From: Amphritea sp. 1_MG-2023 | Lineage (GTDB): Bacteria > Pseudomonadota > Gammaproteobacteria > Pseudomonadales > Balneatricaceae | Direction: 5' to 3' | Length of the DNA: 64,000 nucleotides | Assembly: GCF_030547545.1 (NCBI RefSeq) | Contig: NZ_JAUOQE010000001.1 | Location: 124,001-188,000, forward strand | Part shown: positions 44,959 through 55,565 of the stretch, one piece after another | How positions within the stretch are numbered: the stretch's first letter is position 1 | How the letters are laid out: every line of letters begins with the position of its first letter | Made by a program: the position numbers and the translations under genes | Notes under the pieces: generated by a model | Databases searched by the model: none | The model's input: only the letters and a program-made list of their open reading frames with translations | What the model was told of the DNA's origin: nothing

Positions 44959-46164
44959 TTAGCTGCTGGTTACTTCAGCGTCAGAAGTAAAGTGCTTGCC
45001 TAAGAGGGCATGATATAAATCTTTATCGGATAGCACGCCCACAAGACTTTCGTTCTCGGTTAGCAATACGGGAAGCCCAGTGTTATAGCGAATCTCGATC
45101 GCAGCCCGCATTGATATATCGGGTGATGCGGTAACAAGACTGCCTTCTGCTAGGGCGTCTATATTTTCACCCTCCTGCCAGTGATGTAGTGCTAGAGGCT
45201 TATCTTGGCGGCTAGCCGATATAACCTGACCTGAGGCATCGAGACTGATACGGGTGTTGTCATTAGGATTAACGATGAGCATACCGTCATCACGTGCTAA
45301 TTGAGCCGTTTCGGTCATCAGTGAACGGCCTTTCAATACATTGAGCGGGTTGGTATGCGCGACAAAGTTTTCAACATAGGTATTGACGGGATTCAGTACA
45401 ATATCTTCGGGTTTACCGTGTTGAATGATTTCAGCCGATTCCATAATGGCGATATTCGTACCGATCTTTAGCGCTTCATCTAGGTCGTGGCTCACGAATA
45501 GAATCGTTTTATTGAGCCGTTGCTGAAGTTCAATCAGCTCATCTTGCAGTTGGCTACGAATCAGCGGGTCGAGTGCCGAAAATGGTTCATCCATGAGCAA
45601 TATATCACTGTCCATAGCGAAGGCTCGGGCAAGACCAACCCGCTGCTGCATACCGCCGGACAACTCGTGCGCGTACTTGTCGCTCCACTCATGTAGCCCA
45701 ACCATTTCTAATTTTTCCATCGCCTTGGCACGACGTTCCTGTTTACCGATGCCTTGCATCTCCAAACCAAAGGCGACGTTATCTAGCACCGTTAACCAAG
45801 GCATGAGGGCGAAGCTTTGAAACACCATCGAGATACGCTGAGTACGCATATGTCGCAGGGTGGCTTCATCGCAGGAGCCGATATCGACCATCTGATCGCC
45901 ATCTTGTACTAACAGCTCACCGCGGCTAACGGGGTTTAATCCGTTGACGGCCCGTAAGAGACTCGATTTACCTGAGCCAGAAAGGCCCATCAGGACACAG
46001 ATTTCGCCTTCAGCGACCTCAATGTTGGCGTTATGGACGCCGACAACGCTGCCTGTTAGATCGATAATCTCCTGACGGGTTTTACCCTGATCCAGTAGCG
46101 TTAGGCTGGTTTCGACACTGTCACCGAATACCACATCTAAATTACGAATACTGATAGCCGACAT
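44959..46164 (-). CDS. choV: Choline/betaine ABC transporter ATPase ChoV
   Basis: 401 residues. ABC ATPase with Walker [15 protein letters not shown], signature [14 protein letters not shown] and Walker B DILLMDEPFSALDP, followed by a C-terminal CBS-type domain (VTASPDISMRAAIEIRYNTGLPVLL) typical of ProV/OpuAA-like proteins. It powers the ChoW permease. The stop of choW and start of choV are 2 bases apart, with AGAGGAAGG before the ATG. Confidence 0.93.
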   Translation of the reverse strand: MSAISIRNLDVVFGDSVETSLTLLDQGKTRQEIIDLTGSVVGVHNANIEVAEGEICVLMGLSGSGKSSLLRAVNGLNPVSRGELLVQDGDQMVDIGSCDEATLRHMRTQRISMVFQSFALMPWLTVLDNVAFGLEMQGIGKQERRAKAMEKLEMVGLHEWSDKYAHELSGGMQQRVGLARAFAMDSDILLMDEPFSALDPLIRSQLQDELIELQQRLNKTILFVSHDLDEALKIGTNIAIMESAEIIQHGKPEDIVLNPVNTYVENFVAHTNPLNVLKGRSLMTETAQLARDDGMLIVNPNDNTRISLDASGQVISASRQDKPLALHHWQEGENIDALAEGSLVTASPDISMRAAIEIRYNTGLPVLLTENESLVGVLSDKDLYHALLGKHFTSDAEVTSS

Positions 46165-46166
46165 GT

Positions 46167-47012
46167 TTAACCTTCCTCTTTAGAACCTGGATTTTTGAAG
46201 ATACGATCGAGAATGATAGCGACGAGGACAATGGCTAAGCCTGCCTCAAAACCCTGAGAGATATTCACGGTGTTGAGTGCACGGATCACCGGTTTGCCGA
46301 GACCATCAGCACCAACCAGGGCGGAAATAACCACCATCGATAACGACAGCATGATGCATTGGGTGATGCCCGCCATAATACTCGGCATCGCCGCTGGCAG
46401 TTCAACCTTAAAAAGTAGTTTGGAAGGGGTTGCACCAAAGGCTTTACCGGCTTCGATAAGCTCATCTGGTACTTTGCTAATGCCTAAATAGGTCAGGCGA
46501 ATAGGGGCCGCAATGGCAAATATAATGGTTGAGATAAGACCGGGGACCACACCTAAACCAAACAGCACCAAGGTAGGAATCAGATAAACAAAGGTGGGAA
46601 TGGTCTGCATCATATCCAGTATGGGGCGCAGGTAGGTATAGAGTCGTGGCTTGTGAGCCGCCAGAATACCGATCGGGATACCGACAACCACCGAGATAGT
46701 GGTGGCGGTTAGTACCAGCACAAAGGTTTCCAGCATCTCCTGCCAATAGCCTAAGTTCAAGATTAATAGCAGCGCAACGACGACAAAGATGACCAGTGGA
46801 ATACTGCGGTGCAGAGCCCAAGCAACTGCTGCCGCCATTATCATCGGCACATAGGGTGGAAACCATTGAAAAATATCGACCACGGAGAGGATCAACCACT
46901 CGAGGGAGATTGATATCGCATCAAAGAATCCCGCCGCATTAAATGTTAGCCAATCGACAAAAGCTTCCATCCAGCTACCCAATGGGATTTTATGTTCTGT
47001 AATCCAGTTCAT
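46167..47012 (-). CDS. choW: Choline ABC transporter permease ChoW
   Basis: 281 residues with about six transmembrane helices and the permease EAA-like loop (EAGKAFGATPSKLLFKVELPAAMPSIMAGI). The family pattern [30 protein letters not shown] is characteristic of ProW/OpuAB. It sits between choX and choV as in Sinorhizobium ChoXWV. The 153-base gap upstream to choX is the only larger space in the operon. Confidence 0.93.
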   Translation of the reverse strand: MNWITEHKIPLGSWMEAFVDWLTFNAAGFFDAISISLEWLILSVVDIFQWFPPYVPMIMAAAVAWALHRSIPLVIFVVVALLLILNLGYWQEMLETFVLVLTATTISVVVGIPIGILAAHKPRLYTYLRPILDMMQTIPTFVYLIPTLVLFGLGVVPGLISTIIFAIAAPIRLTYLGISKVPDELIEAGKAFGATPSKLLFKVELPAAMPSIMAGITQCIMLSLSMVVISALVGADGLGKPVIRALNTVNISQGFEAGLAIVLVAIILDRIFKNPGSKEEG

Positions 47013-47165
47013 ACGACTGCCTTTTTATAGTTGGGTTGCCGATATTCAGGTTAGCGTTGTGAATATCGGCGGGTAAAGATCACCTCGTTATCGAATTAAG
47101 TATGTTGATACTTGGCTAATCCGATAGCGCTTGAAGAGTGTTGCAGGTGTTGAAGGCCTAGCGTA

Positions 47166-48137
47166 CTAAAGTTCTAAATATTGACGCACAGCAGGTAATG
47201 CATCCTTGCCATCCAGTGTAGTGACACCGTCAAGCCAGTTGTTTAGTACTTCAGGATGGGTTTTTAACCAAGCACGGGCTGCGGCAGCAGGCTTCATACC
47301 ATCATCCAAAATAGAACCCATAATTTGGTTTTCCATTTCTAAGCTAAATGACAGGTTTTTCAGGAGATGGCCGACATTCGGGCATTCTTGGGTGTAGTTT
47401 TGTCGAACATTGGTGTAAATGTTGGCGCCACCGTAGTTCGGGCCAAAAACATCATCGCCGCCGGAGAGGTATTCCATATCGATATTGGCGTTCATCGGGT
47501 GTGGTGCCCAGCCGAGGAAGACAACCCATTGCTCACGCTTTGCCGAACGGCTGACCTGAGAGATCATGCCCGCTTCGCTGGATTCAACGAGTTTGAAACC
47601 TTTTAAGTCGAATGCATTTTCATCGATCATCCCTTGAATCAGGCGGTTGCCGTCATTGCCAGGCTCGATACCGTAGATTCGGCCTTTCAGTTGATCTTTA
47701 AATTTTGCAATATCAGCAAAACTTTTTAAGCCCGCGTCATAGGCGTATTTAGGCACGGCCAGCGTATATTTTGCGCCTTCTAGGTTAGCGCGAACGGTTT
47801 CAACGGTGCCTGCTTCACGGTAGCTAGCGATATCTGCTTCCATGGTGGGCATCCAGTTACCCAGAAAGACATCGATATCGCCATTGGCTAACGATGTATA
47901 GGTGACGGGTACGGACAACAGTTGGGTCGAGGGTGTGTAACCTAGGCCAGTAACAACCTCGCTGGCGACGGCGGTGGTGGCGGTGATGTCGGTCCAACCA
48001 ACATCTGAAAAACGAATGTTATCGCATTGTCCGGCAAAGGCGGTGGAAGCTGTTAGGCTGACGACGGTAAGCCCTAATACGCGAGTGAAGCGGTTAAGCA
48101 TCGGTGTTGAACTGGTGTTTTTCCGTTGTACATTCAT
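47166..48137 (-). CDS. choX: Choline-binding periplasmic protein ChoX
   Basis: 323 residues with a Sec signal (LGLTVVSLTASTAFA). The mature domain has the ChoX pattern QCDNIRFSDVGWTDI, FLGNWMPTMEADIASYREAGTVE, and VVFLGWAPHPMNANIDMEYL, with the aromatic residues that line the choline cage. ChoX in rhizobia binds choline with high affinity. It heads choXWV, 122 bases after the betA end on the same strand. Choline is thus imported next to its oxidase genes. Confidence 0.92.
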   Translation of the reverse strand: MNVQRKNTSSTPMLNRFTRVLGLTVVSLTASTAFAGQCDNIRFSDVGWTDITATTAVASEVVTGLGYTPSTQLLSVPVTYTSLANGDIDVFLGNWMPTMEADIASYREAGTVETVRANLEGAKYTLAVPKYAYDAGLKSFADIAKFKDQLKGRIYGIEPGNDGNRLIQGMIDENAFDLKGFKLVESSEAGMISQVSRSAKREQWVVFLGWAPHPMNANIDMEYLSGGDDVFGPNYGGANIYTNVRQNYTQECPNVGHLLKNLSFSLEMENQIMGSILDDGMKPAAAARAWLKTHPEVLNNWLDGVTTLDGKDALPAVRQYLEL

Positions 48138-48259
48138 GCGTGAATACCTTTGTTGTCATTAAATTAGATGCGCTAGTTTTCTCTTCTGTGGCGTTTTTTT
48201 AGTGCTGCAACGATTTCTGTGCAGCAGGGCAGAACAGGGTTCTGCCGGTATCGAATCAC

Positions 48260-49966
48260 TTAATTATCGTTTATCAGCGGGCGCTTAGCATGACCTAAAC
48301 GTTGACGGCTTTGCCATTCTTCATCAATCCAGACATCGACATGCTCCGCAGGTAATGGCTGCTGACCTAGAATCAAGTCGGCTGCTTTTTCGGCCACCAT
48401 AATGGTCGGGGCATTAAGGTTGCCATTAGGGATCGTTGGGAAAATAGATGAATCAACCACCCGCAGTGCATCGATACCTCTAACTTTACACTGGTTATCC
48501 AGTACCGCCATAGGGTCGTTGTCTGCGCCCATCTTACAGCTACAGGATGGGTGATAGGCGCTCTCTACATTTTCACGCACCCACTGATCGATTGCTTCAT
48601 CGGATTCAATGTCAGTGCCGGGCTGAATCTCTTCGCCGCGATAAGCATCCATGGCGGGTTGATTCAGTAGTTCCCGCGTGAGACGGATCGTATCGCGCCA
48701 GTCCTGTTTATCCTGTGGCGTGCTGATGTAGTTAAATAGAATACTGGGTGCTGCTTTAGGGTTGGCTGATTGAATGCGGATATGACCCCGACTTTCAGGC
48801 TTATTGGGGCCGACATGCACTTGAAAACCGTGTCCCTCGATCGCTTTACCGCCATCGTATCGCATGGCCGCGGGTAGGAAATGATATTGAATATTGGGCC
48901 ATTTCAAGCCAGCTCTTGAACGAATAAAACCACAGGATTCAAAGTGATTGGTTGCGCCGAGGCCATCCTTAAATAGCATCCAGCGAGCGCCAATCAGGCC
49001 TTTGTTGAAAAAGTCGAGTTTACCGTTCAGAGTGATCGGTTGTTGGCAATGATACTGAAAATAAACTTCCAAATGGTCCTGCAGGTTTTCACCCACACCG
49101 GGTAAATTTTGGATCACGTCGACACCCGCGTCCTGCAGCACCTTTTCAGGACCAATACCCGAGAGTTGTAGTAGTTGCGGCGAGCCGACAGAGCCGGCCG
49201 CCAGAATAACCTCTTTAGCCGCCGTTGCGACCGTGATCTGGCCGTTTTGCTCATACTCAACGGCGCTAGCACGCTTACCATCCAACACCACTTTACGGGT
49301 GAGTACACCACTGATCAGGGTTAGATTGCTACGTTTCATAGCATCACGCAGGTAAGCATTTGAGGTGGATGCTCGCACACCGTTTTTAACGGTCATGTGC
49401 ATGGTGCCAAAGCCTTCTTGACGGTAACCGTTATAATCATCGGTGGTGGGGTAACCGGCGTCTTCGCCAGCATTAATGAATGCCTGATAGAGCGGGTTGA
49501 GCTGCATATCATTACCACCGCAGGTGGTTAATGGGCCGCTATTGCCGCGGTATTGATCACCACCATGATCCCAGCTTTCCGCTTTTTTGAAGTAGGGCAG
49601 GCACTGTTGATAGCCCCAGCCAGTGGCACCCTGTGCTTCCCACTCATCGAAATCACAGGCATGACCTCGAACATACACCATGCCATTAATCGATGAGCCA
49701 CCGCCCAGCACTTTACCCCGCGGGCAGTGCATTGAGCGGCCATCTAAGTAAGGCTCCTTTTCGCTATGAAACTGCCAAGCGTATTTGGGCGTATTCATCG
49801 GGTAGGATAGGGCGGTGGGCATTTGAATAAAGATGCTTTTATCACTGCCGCCGGCTTCAAGAATCAGCACGTTGTGTTGGCCACTCTCGGTGAGTCGGTT
49901 GGCGAGAACGCAGCCCGCAGAACCTGCGCCAACGATGATGTAATCATACTGTTTTGTGTTCGTCAT
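48260..49966 (-). CDS. betA: Choline dehydrogenase BetA
   Basis: 568 residues, GMC flavoprotein. FAD motif [13 protein letters not shown], the [20 protein letters not shown] segment, [15 protein letters not shown], and the active-site histidine region [14 protein letters not shown] with [23 protein letters not shown]. It oxidises choline to betaine aldehyde and on to glycine betaine at the membrane. It lies 106 bases downstream of betB and upstream of choX, all on the minus strand. Confidence 0.96.
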   Translation of the reverse strand: MTNTKQYDYIIVGAGSAGCVLANRLTESGQHNVLILEAGGSDKSIFIQMPTALSYPMNTPKYAWQFHSEKEPYLDGRSMHCPRGKVLGGGSSINGMVYVRGHACDFDEWEAQGATGWGYQQCLPYFKKAESWDHGGDQYRGNSGPLTTCGGNDMQLNPLYQAFINAGEDAGYPTTDDYNGYRQEGFGTMHMTVKNGVRASTSNAYLRDAMKRSNLTLISGVLTRKVVLDGKRASAVEYEQNGQITVATAAKEVILAAGSVGSPQLLQLSGIGPEKVLQDAGVDVIQNLPGVGENLQDHLEVYFQYHCQQPITLNGKLDFFNKGLIGARWMLFKDGLGATNHFESCGFIRSRAGLKWPNIQYHFLPAAMRYDGGKAIEGHGFQVHVGPNKPESRGHIRIQSANPKAAPSILFNYISTPQDKQDWRDTIRLTRELLNQPAMDAYRGEEIQPGTDIESDEAIDQWVRENVESAYHPSCSCKMGADNDPMAVLDNQCKVRGIDALRVVDSSIFPTIPNGNLNAPTIMVAEKAADLILGQQPLPAEHVDVWIDEEWQSRQRLGHAKRPLINDN

Positions 49967-50072
49967 ACTGCTACCGCTTACTCATGAACTGAATATAATT
50001 GCCTATTTGTTTACCACCATCATGTGACAGCGCTTCATCAATAGGCTACTAGGGGCGATTTAGCTATTGCTG

Positions 50073-51530
50073 TTATTGATAGGGGCATTCCACATCCCCA
50101 AGTTCGACATACACGCTCTTCACTTGGGTGTAATGATTGAGCGTCTCGATCCCATTTTCTCGGCCAACCCCAGACTGTTTATAGCCACCGACGGGCATCT
50201 CAGCGGGAGATGCGCCCCAAGTATTGATCCAACAGATACCGGCTTGAAGGCGTGCAATCACACGGTGAGCACGGGAAAAGTTAGTGGAGAAAACCCCCGC
50301 GGCGAGGCCATATTCAGTATCATTGGCGCGCTCGATAACCTCATCTTCATGGCTAAACCGCAGGATCGACATGACTGGCCCAAAGATCTCTTCTTGTACA
50401 TTTGGCATCTCATCGGTGCAGTCGGCAAACACGGTGGGTTTGACAAAAAAGCCGTTAGTCAGGCCGTCTTCAGTGACGCGTTCACCACCACAAACCAAGC
50501 GAGCACCGGCGGCTTTGGCTGCATCGATAAATCCGAGCACTTTTTCCATATGATTCTCTGAGATCAGCGCGCCTACCTGAGTGTCTAGATTGGTTGGGTC
50601 GCCAATCACCATGCGTTCGGTGCGTTCAACCACTTTGCTTACAAATTCATCGTAGACGCTGTCATGGACAAACACTCGAGTGCCGTTGGTGCACACTTCT
50701 CCTTGAGTGTAAAAATTTGCCAGCATGGCTCCGCCAACGGCGTTATCAATATCGGCATCAGCGAACACAATCAAGGGTGATTTGCCGCCGAGTTCCATGG
50801 TGACCTCTTTCAGCGTCCCAGCCGCATCGGCCATGACCTTCTTACCGGTACCGCATTCGCCGGTGAAAGATACTTTGGCGATGTCCGGATGACGGGAGAG
50901 CGCCTGACCGACGCGATAATCACCCTGCACCACATTGAAAACGCCATCGGGAAGTCCGGCTTCAGTAAATATTTCGGCTAGTTTAAGTACGCTTAATGGT
51001 GTTTCTTCGGAAGGCTTGAATATCATGCAGTTACCAGCGGCCAGCGCGGGGCCGGATTTCCACATCGCAATCTGAATCGGATAATTCCAGGCACCGATAC
51101 CGGCACAGATACCTAAAGGTTCACGACGGCTATAGAAAAAGTTTGTGCCGCCGAGGTCTTGTTGTTGTCCATGAATGGTAGCGGCCAGCCCTGCATAATA
51201 TTCGATCACATCGGCACCGGTGACGATATCGACGCAGTTGGCTTCTTGTAGCGGTTTGCCGGTATCCAATACTTCTAGCATGGCGAGTTCATCGTTACGT
51301 TCGCGCAGAATAGCCACCGCGCGCATCAGAATTCGTCCCCGTTCAGCGCCACTCATGGAAGACCAGACTTTAAAGCCCGCGTTAGCCGCTGCGACCGCTA
51401 GATCGACATCAGCTAAAGACGCTTGTTGTACTTCCGCAAGCACCTCTCCGGTAGCCGGGTTGACGCTGGTAAAGGTCTCACCTGAGGTGGCATCTTGATA
51501 CTGGCCGTTAATATAGAGCGCTGTTTGCAT
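50073..51530 (-). CDS. betB: Betaine aldehyde dehydrogenase BetB
   Basis: About 485 residues. ALDH features are [33 protein letters not shown], the nucleotide loop [10 protein letters not shown], the general base in TMELGGKSP, and catalytic Cys in [15 protein letters not shown]. Sequence and neighbours identify betaine aldehyde dehydrogenase rather than another ALDH. ATG 51530 is chosen; the GTG at 51545 is possible but has a weaker case. The long AT-rich 743-base region upstream holds four TGTCGT motifs. Confidence 0.94.
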   Translation of the reverse strand: MQTALYINGQYQDATSGETFTSVNPATGEVLAEVQQASLADVDLAVAAANAGFKVWSSMSGAERGRILMRAVAILRERNDELAMLEVLDTGKPLQEANCVDIVTGADVIEYYAGLAATIHGQQQDLGGTNFFYSRREPLGICAGIGAWNYPIQIAMWKSGPALAAGNCMIFKPSEETPLSVLKLAEIFTEAGLPDGVFNVVQGDYRVGQALSRHPDIAKVSFTGECGTGKKVMADAAGTLKEVTMELGGKSPLIVFADADIDNAVGGAMLANFYTQGEVCTNGTRVFVHDSVYDEFVSKVVERTERMVIGDPTNLDTQVGALISENHMEKVLGFIDAAKAAGARLVCGGERVTEDGLTNGFFVKPTVFADCTDEMPNVQEEIFGPVMSILRFSHEDEVIERANDTEYGLAAGVFSTNFSRAHRVIARLQAGICWINTWGASPAEMPVGGYKQSGVGRENGIETLNHYTQVKSVYVELGDVECPYQ

Positions 51531-51743
51531 AGGTGTTTGTCTCACTTCTTTTGCTGCCTGACATTGATGTTGGAATGATCAGGCTTCGCTATTTATATTC
51601 AATCGTTGCCAAGCATTAAGGTGCAGCTTAAAGCGGCAGTCGCTGAACTTAACAGGTCAGCTTATTTGGCAATTTTTTATTGATTGATCGTTTAATTAAA
51701 AATAATACTGGCTATTTCTTGAGCAAATGTCAAAAGTGAAACA

Positions 51744-52008
51744 TGTCGTTTTTAGAACTTAAATTTATTGAATAAGCCGTTTTTGATTTTTAAGTGGACT
51801 GATTTTCCATAAAAAACTTTATAAACTGTTGATTTTAAATGATTATTATTATTTTAAATTTAAGGTTGATTTTTTGCTTTGATTGTCAGTCTGTCGTAAA
51901 AAGATATTTCTTTGACGTGAACGGGCAGTGATTTCATGCCGGTAAATTGACCATTAGAAAGTATGTCGTTTCTGATTCATGTCGTTTGACGGTTTTTAGC
52001 TGCGACAT
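51744..52008. promoter_or_regulatory. TGTCGT motifs in the betB upstream region
   Basis: TGTCGT occurs at 51744, 51892, 51964 and 51980, and the complement (CGACAT) at 52003. Two of them are 16 bases apart, as ATGTCGTTT-N7-ATGTCGTTT. The stretch 51531-52273 has no gene; it is AT-rich with weak promoter-like sequences. The motifs recur upstream of gbcA, so a GbdR-like regulator is a possible reader. Confidence 0.4.
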
Positions 52009-52187
52009 ATCGTTGAATATCTGGGCGAAGACGTTGCTGAATGCTTTGGCGTTAACATTCGGGCTTAATCGTCAGTCTCAATGAGAGGGTTATCTGGACG
52101 GTTTATCTGGATGGCTTATCGATAAGGGATAGAGAGTCTGGAAGTTGTATTTTAACTCTGGAGTGATCGATGCTAATGATTTGAGAT

Positions 52188-52249
52188 GTGAGCCGCTCGA
52201 CCATCGCTTGGCTCACGTCAACGTTGGGCGAGTCCGCTTAAAAAGCGGA
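52188..52249. other. Two small hairpins past the 2OG-oxygenase gene
   Basis: GTGAGCC/GGCTCAC (52188-52216) and TCCGCTT-AAA-AAGCGGA (52233-52249) are stable stems just beyond the oxygenase stop at 52274. Neither has a T tract on the minus strand. Confidence 0.35.
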
Positions 52250-52273
52250 GCGGCCCTGCTTTATGCCTATCGA

Positions 52274-53278
52274 TCAGTGCGCTTGATAGTCATTAAGGTG
52301 TTCATAGCTATCAACAAAGCGGCGGTACTTATGTTGTCCACAGGTATAGGGTTGATAGCGTGGTGGGTTATCTACCCCCTGACATTGATCAATCACTTTC
52401 ACTTCGGCATCGAAATCCAGATCCATAAAGAAGGGGATCGAATAACGTTCTTGACCACTAGTATTGATGACGCGGTGAAGCGTCGAGACATAACGATTAT
52501 TGGTGAAGGTTTGCACTAAATCACCGATATTAACAATAAAGGTATCATCGATCGGGGGCGCACTGATCCATTCGCCATGAGCATTCTGTACTTGAAGTCC
52601 GCCAACATTATCCTGCGACAGTATGGTGAGAAAACCATAATCGGTATGTGCACCGATACCAATTTCACGCTGACTCACTGCGCCTGTCTGCGGTGGGTAG
52701 TGGAGTAAGCGTTGAATGGTGATGGGGTTTTGTTGTAGCTTTTCAAAATAATCAGCCGGTAGTCCTAGGCTTAACGCGATACCGCTGACTAAGGTACGTC
52801 CTAGCGTCATCATAGCTTGATGGTATTGTTCGGTGATGATACGAAAACCATCGGGGTCATTTGCGGGCATCAGGTTTGGGCCGAAGAAGGGCGAAACCTC
52901 ATGCTCGTGCAGGCCAAAATCAAAGACTTCCTTATAATCACGAGTATTGTCTGGGTCTACATTTTCGCCATACATGGGAATGTAGCCGCGCAATGTTGGC
53001 CCTGAATGAATAATATTGAGTTTCTGTTTCTCTTCCATGGGTCGATCAAAGAAAGCTTTTGTTTGTGCATACATCTGTGAGATGAGTTGCTTATCGATAC
53101 CGTGATTTTTGATATAGAGGAAACCGATATGCTCACAGACAAAGGCCAGCTCTTTGGCGACTTGCTGAGGGTTACTCCCATCGATCAGAGGTGCTATATC
53201 GATGACCGGTATTTCGTTGAAGGTCGTGGTTTTACTTTGTAGTCTTGGATCCATTTGAACTGCAGCGGTAGTAGACAT
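52274..53278 (-). CDS. 2-oxoglutarate/Fe(II)-dependent oxygenase, IPNS-type
   Basis: 334 residues. The double-stranded beta-helix Fe site is H211-x-D213 (GAHTDYG) and H268 (TLHRV), with the 2-oxoglutarate-binding R278-x-S280 (ERYSIPFF). A N-terminal DIOX_N-type domain (FNEIPVIDIAPLIDGS) precedes it. Members hydroxylate or desaturate small molecules, but the substrate is not indicated by the sequence. Its position between betB and two GlxA-type regulators suggests a role in quaternary amine or amino-acid-derivative breakdown. No partner gene overlaps. Confidence 0.88.
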   Translation of the reverse strand: MSTTAAVQMDPRLQSKTTTFNEIPVIDIAPLIDGSNPQQVAKELAFVCEHIGFLYIKNHGIDKQLISQMYAQTKAFFDRPMEEKQKLNIIHSGPTLRGYIPMYGENVDPDNTRDYKEVFDFGLHEHEVSPFFGPNLMPANDPDGFRIITEQYHQAMMTLGRTLVSGIALSLGLPADYFEKLQQNPITIQRLLHYPPQTGAVSQREIGIGAHTDYGFLTILSQDNVGGLQVQNAHGEWISAPPIDDTFIVNIGDLVQTFTNNRYVSTLHRVINTSGQERYSIPFFMDLDFDAEVKVIDQCQGVDNPPRYQPYTCGQHKYRRFVDSYEHLNDYQAH

Positions 53279-53393
53279 GATATCACCCCTAAATAAGACG
53301 GTTTAGTTATTGCTGTTGTAGGAGGTAGTGTCTGTGATTAGGGGCTTTTCGGACTATCACCAAAGCGAAAATATAGCGTGTTAAAACGAGAAA

Positions 53394-54341
53394 TTAATGT
53401 TTTCTGAGGGCCGAGGGGGAACAACCGTAGCGCTCTTTAAAACATTTGCCAAAGTGGCTTTGTGAACTGAATCCGGTGGCCTGAGCAATGGCACTGAGAT
53501 TCAGATGGCTTTCTTCCAGTAACTGTTTGGCTTGCTGTAAACGCAGCTGAACATAGTAACGGCCAGGGGTTGTCTGTTCATATTTTTGAAACACCATTTC
53601 TAAATTGCGCTGTGTTGTGCCTATCCGCTTGGCCAATGTCGCAATGGGGTAGGGGCGGTCTAGGTGTTTCTTCATGAGTTCGACCGCCGCCCCTAAGCAG
53701 GGTGATTTAATTCGCAAGCTGACTTGCTGGCAAGTGGTCTGCATCTCAGCACTACTACGGATTCTTTCTTGCATAAATTGCTGCGAGACTTGATAAATAA
53801 AATCGCGCCCCTGATCTTGCCCGATAAGGTAGAGCATCAGATCGAGAGTGGCAGTGCCACCGGCACTGGTGAAAATGTTATCGGTGACGGTATATAGGTT
53901 TTCCTGCAGAGCAATCTGTGGGTAAAGCTCAGCAAAAATGTTCAAATGTTCAGGCACTAAGGTGCAACTCTTACCTTGTAATAAACCACATTTTGCAAGA
54001 ATAAAGCTGGCGCTACTCAACGAGACAATTCGACGACCCTGTCGGTTTAATTGTTTGAGCAGGAGGGTTAGCGCTTGGTTGTGATAGCGGGCGCAATGTT
54101 GATAGCCGGCAATCAATACTAATTCGCTATGATGACAGCTATCGAGAGTAGCTGTCATTGTCACAGGCACACCATTAGAACTAAGAATATGCTGCTGAAG
54201 ACTCTCTTCCGGTGAGCAGATGCTGTAGTGATACAGGGCTTCGCCACGGAGTAAATTCGCCACACTCAGCGCTTCAATTGCGAGCGAAAAAGAGGTGAGG
54301 GCAAACCCTGGTAACAGTATAAAGCTAACGTTGATACTCAA
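53394..54341 (-). CDS. GlxA-family AraC-type regulator (1)
   Basis: 315 residues. The N-terminal DJ-1/PfpI-like domain (VSFILLPGFALTSFSLAIEALSVANLL) and C-terminal AraC double helix-turn-helix (LAKRIGTTQRNLEMVFQKYEQTTPGRYYVQLRLQQAKQLLEESHLNLSAIAQATGFSSQSHFGKCFKERYG) define the GlxA/CdhR/GbdR group, which often senses quaternary amines. It lies 24 bases downstream of a second member; the two could be co-transcribed. Ligand not known. Confidence 0.88.
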   Translation of the reverse strand: MSINVSFILLPGFALTSFSLAIEALSVANLLRGEALYHYSICSPEESLQQHILSSNGVPVTMTATLDSCHHSELVLIAGYQHCARYHNQALTLLLKQLNRQGRRIVSLSSASFILAKCGLLQGKSCTLVPEHLNIFAELYPQIALQENLYTVTDNIFTSAGGTATLDLMLYLIGQDQGRDFIYQVSQQFMQERIRSSAEMQTTCQQVSLRIKSPCLGAAVELMKKHLDRPYPIATLAKRIGTTQRNLEMVFQKYEQTTPGRYYVQLRLQQAKQLLEESHLNLSAIAQATGFSSQSHFGKCFKERYGCSPSALRKH

Positions 54342-54365
54342 GGCGGCGATATCTCTTAGTGAGGG

Positions 54366-55412
54366 CTAGTTATGTTGTTTTTGTCGGACGGCGCTGGGTG
54401 ACAAACCAAAGTAATCTTTAAAGCAGTTGCTGAAATGGCTGGTACTGACGAAACCACAGGCGAGCGAGACATTGGTGATACTCTCGTTGCTTTGGAGTAG
54501 CAGGCGGCGGGCGTGAGTGATACGCAGCTCTAGGTAATAGCGTGATGGGCTTGTCTCTAGGTGAGTCTGAAACAAGCGCTCCATCTGGCGGCGGGAGATA
54601 TCGATACAATCAGCCAGTTCTTCAAGGCTGAGAGGCTCTTCGATATTATTACGCATCAATACCATGATGTTGCGTAGCGTTTCCGGAAAGGTTGGGTTAT
54701 CACCGACCTGTAACGGAATCGATTCTTGATTTTCAGCAACCTGATCGCAGCTTAAGATCTCTCTTACGGCGCGAACAATGTCATTACCCTGCCGTTGAGC
54801 AATCAGTTTCAGCATCATCTCTAGGGCGCTCACGGGGCCGGCACAGGTGGCGCGTTTTTCACCAATCACCAGCGTTTTGTCGGACACCTTGGTGTTAGGG
54901 AACTGTTCGCGCATATAAGCATGGTTGTCTGGATGGGCGGCACACTCTTGTTGTGCCATTAGGTCGGCATGGGCCAGCGGAATGGCGCCGTTCCATAGGC
55001 CCGCCAAGGTGATCCCCAATTTATCCGCCGCTCTTAGACAGGTGGTGAGTTTGGCATTAGGGGCCAGTGAACAGCGAAAACCGCCGCAGACAACCAGTAT
55101 GTCCAACTCATTACGATGTTGAATAGGCAGGGTTTCAATGGTGCCGCCGGTGGCGATATCGATACCTAGATCACTGGTGACCATACGGGAATCGATCCCG
55201 AGGGTCATATAATCAAAGCGCTGCCCCGGCAGTACGAGATTGGCGGTTACCAGCACATCGACCGCGCCAGTAAAGGCCACCATCGAGAAGTTTTTCTGCA
55301 GAATAAAACCGACTTTAACCAGCTGTTGCTCAGCGTTATTCTCGTTTAAAAATACCTTGTTGGTATCACTGATCGCTTTGCTGAAGTCTCGTTTGGTCGG
55401 TGAGTCTGTCAT
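54366..55412 (-). CDS. GlxA-family AraC-type regulator (2)
   Basis: 348 residues. It has the same layout as its neighbour, with KVGFILQKNFSMVAFTGAVDVLVTANL, GLWNGAIPLA and a C-terminal AraC domain (LEELADCIDISRRQMERLFQTHLETSPSRYYLELRITHARRLLLQ). Overall look resembles GbdR and relatives that activate glycine betaine breakdown, but the pair cannot be assigned individually. It is followed by the MmgE/PrpD gene upstream on the same strand, after a gap of about 150 bases. Confidence 0.86.
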   Translation of the reverse strand: MTDSPTKRDFSKAISDTNKVFLNENNAEQQLVKVGFILQKNFSMVAFTGAVDVLVTANLVLPGQRFDYMTLGIDSRMVTSDLGIDIATGGTIETLPIQHRNELDILVVCGGFRCSLAPNAKLTTCLRAADKLGITLAGLWNGAIPLAHADLMAQQECAAHPDNHAYMREQFPNTKVSDKTLVIGEKRATCAGPVSALEMMLKLIAQRQGNDIVRAVREILSCDQVAENQESIPLQVGDNPTFPETLRNIMVLMRNNIEEPLSLEELADCIDISRRQMERLFQTHLETSPSRYYLELRITHARRLLLQSNESITNVSLACGFVSTSHFSNCFKDYFGLSPSAVRQKQHN

Positions 55413-55565
55413 TGATCGCGTCTCTATAGATGAAAAGATGGGCCGTTTAAGGAGGTAATTGTACTGCTATTTTTAACAATAGATGTAGTAATTACGACCT
55501 TAACGGCTTTTTATCTCGCTTTATCAACGGGTTGTGTGGAGCTGGAAAAGCGTTCCAGCGACCTT

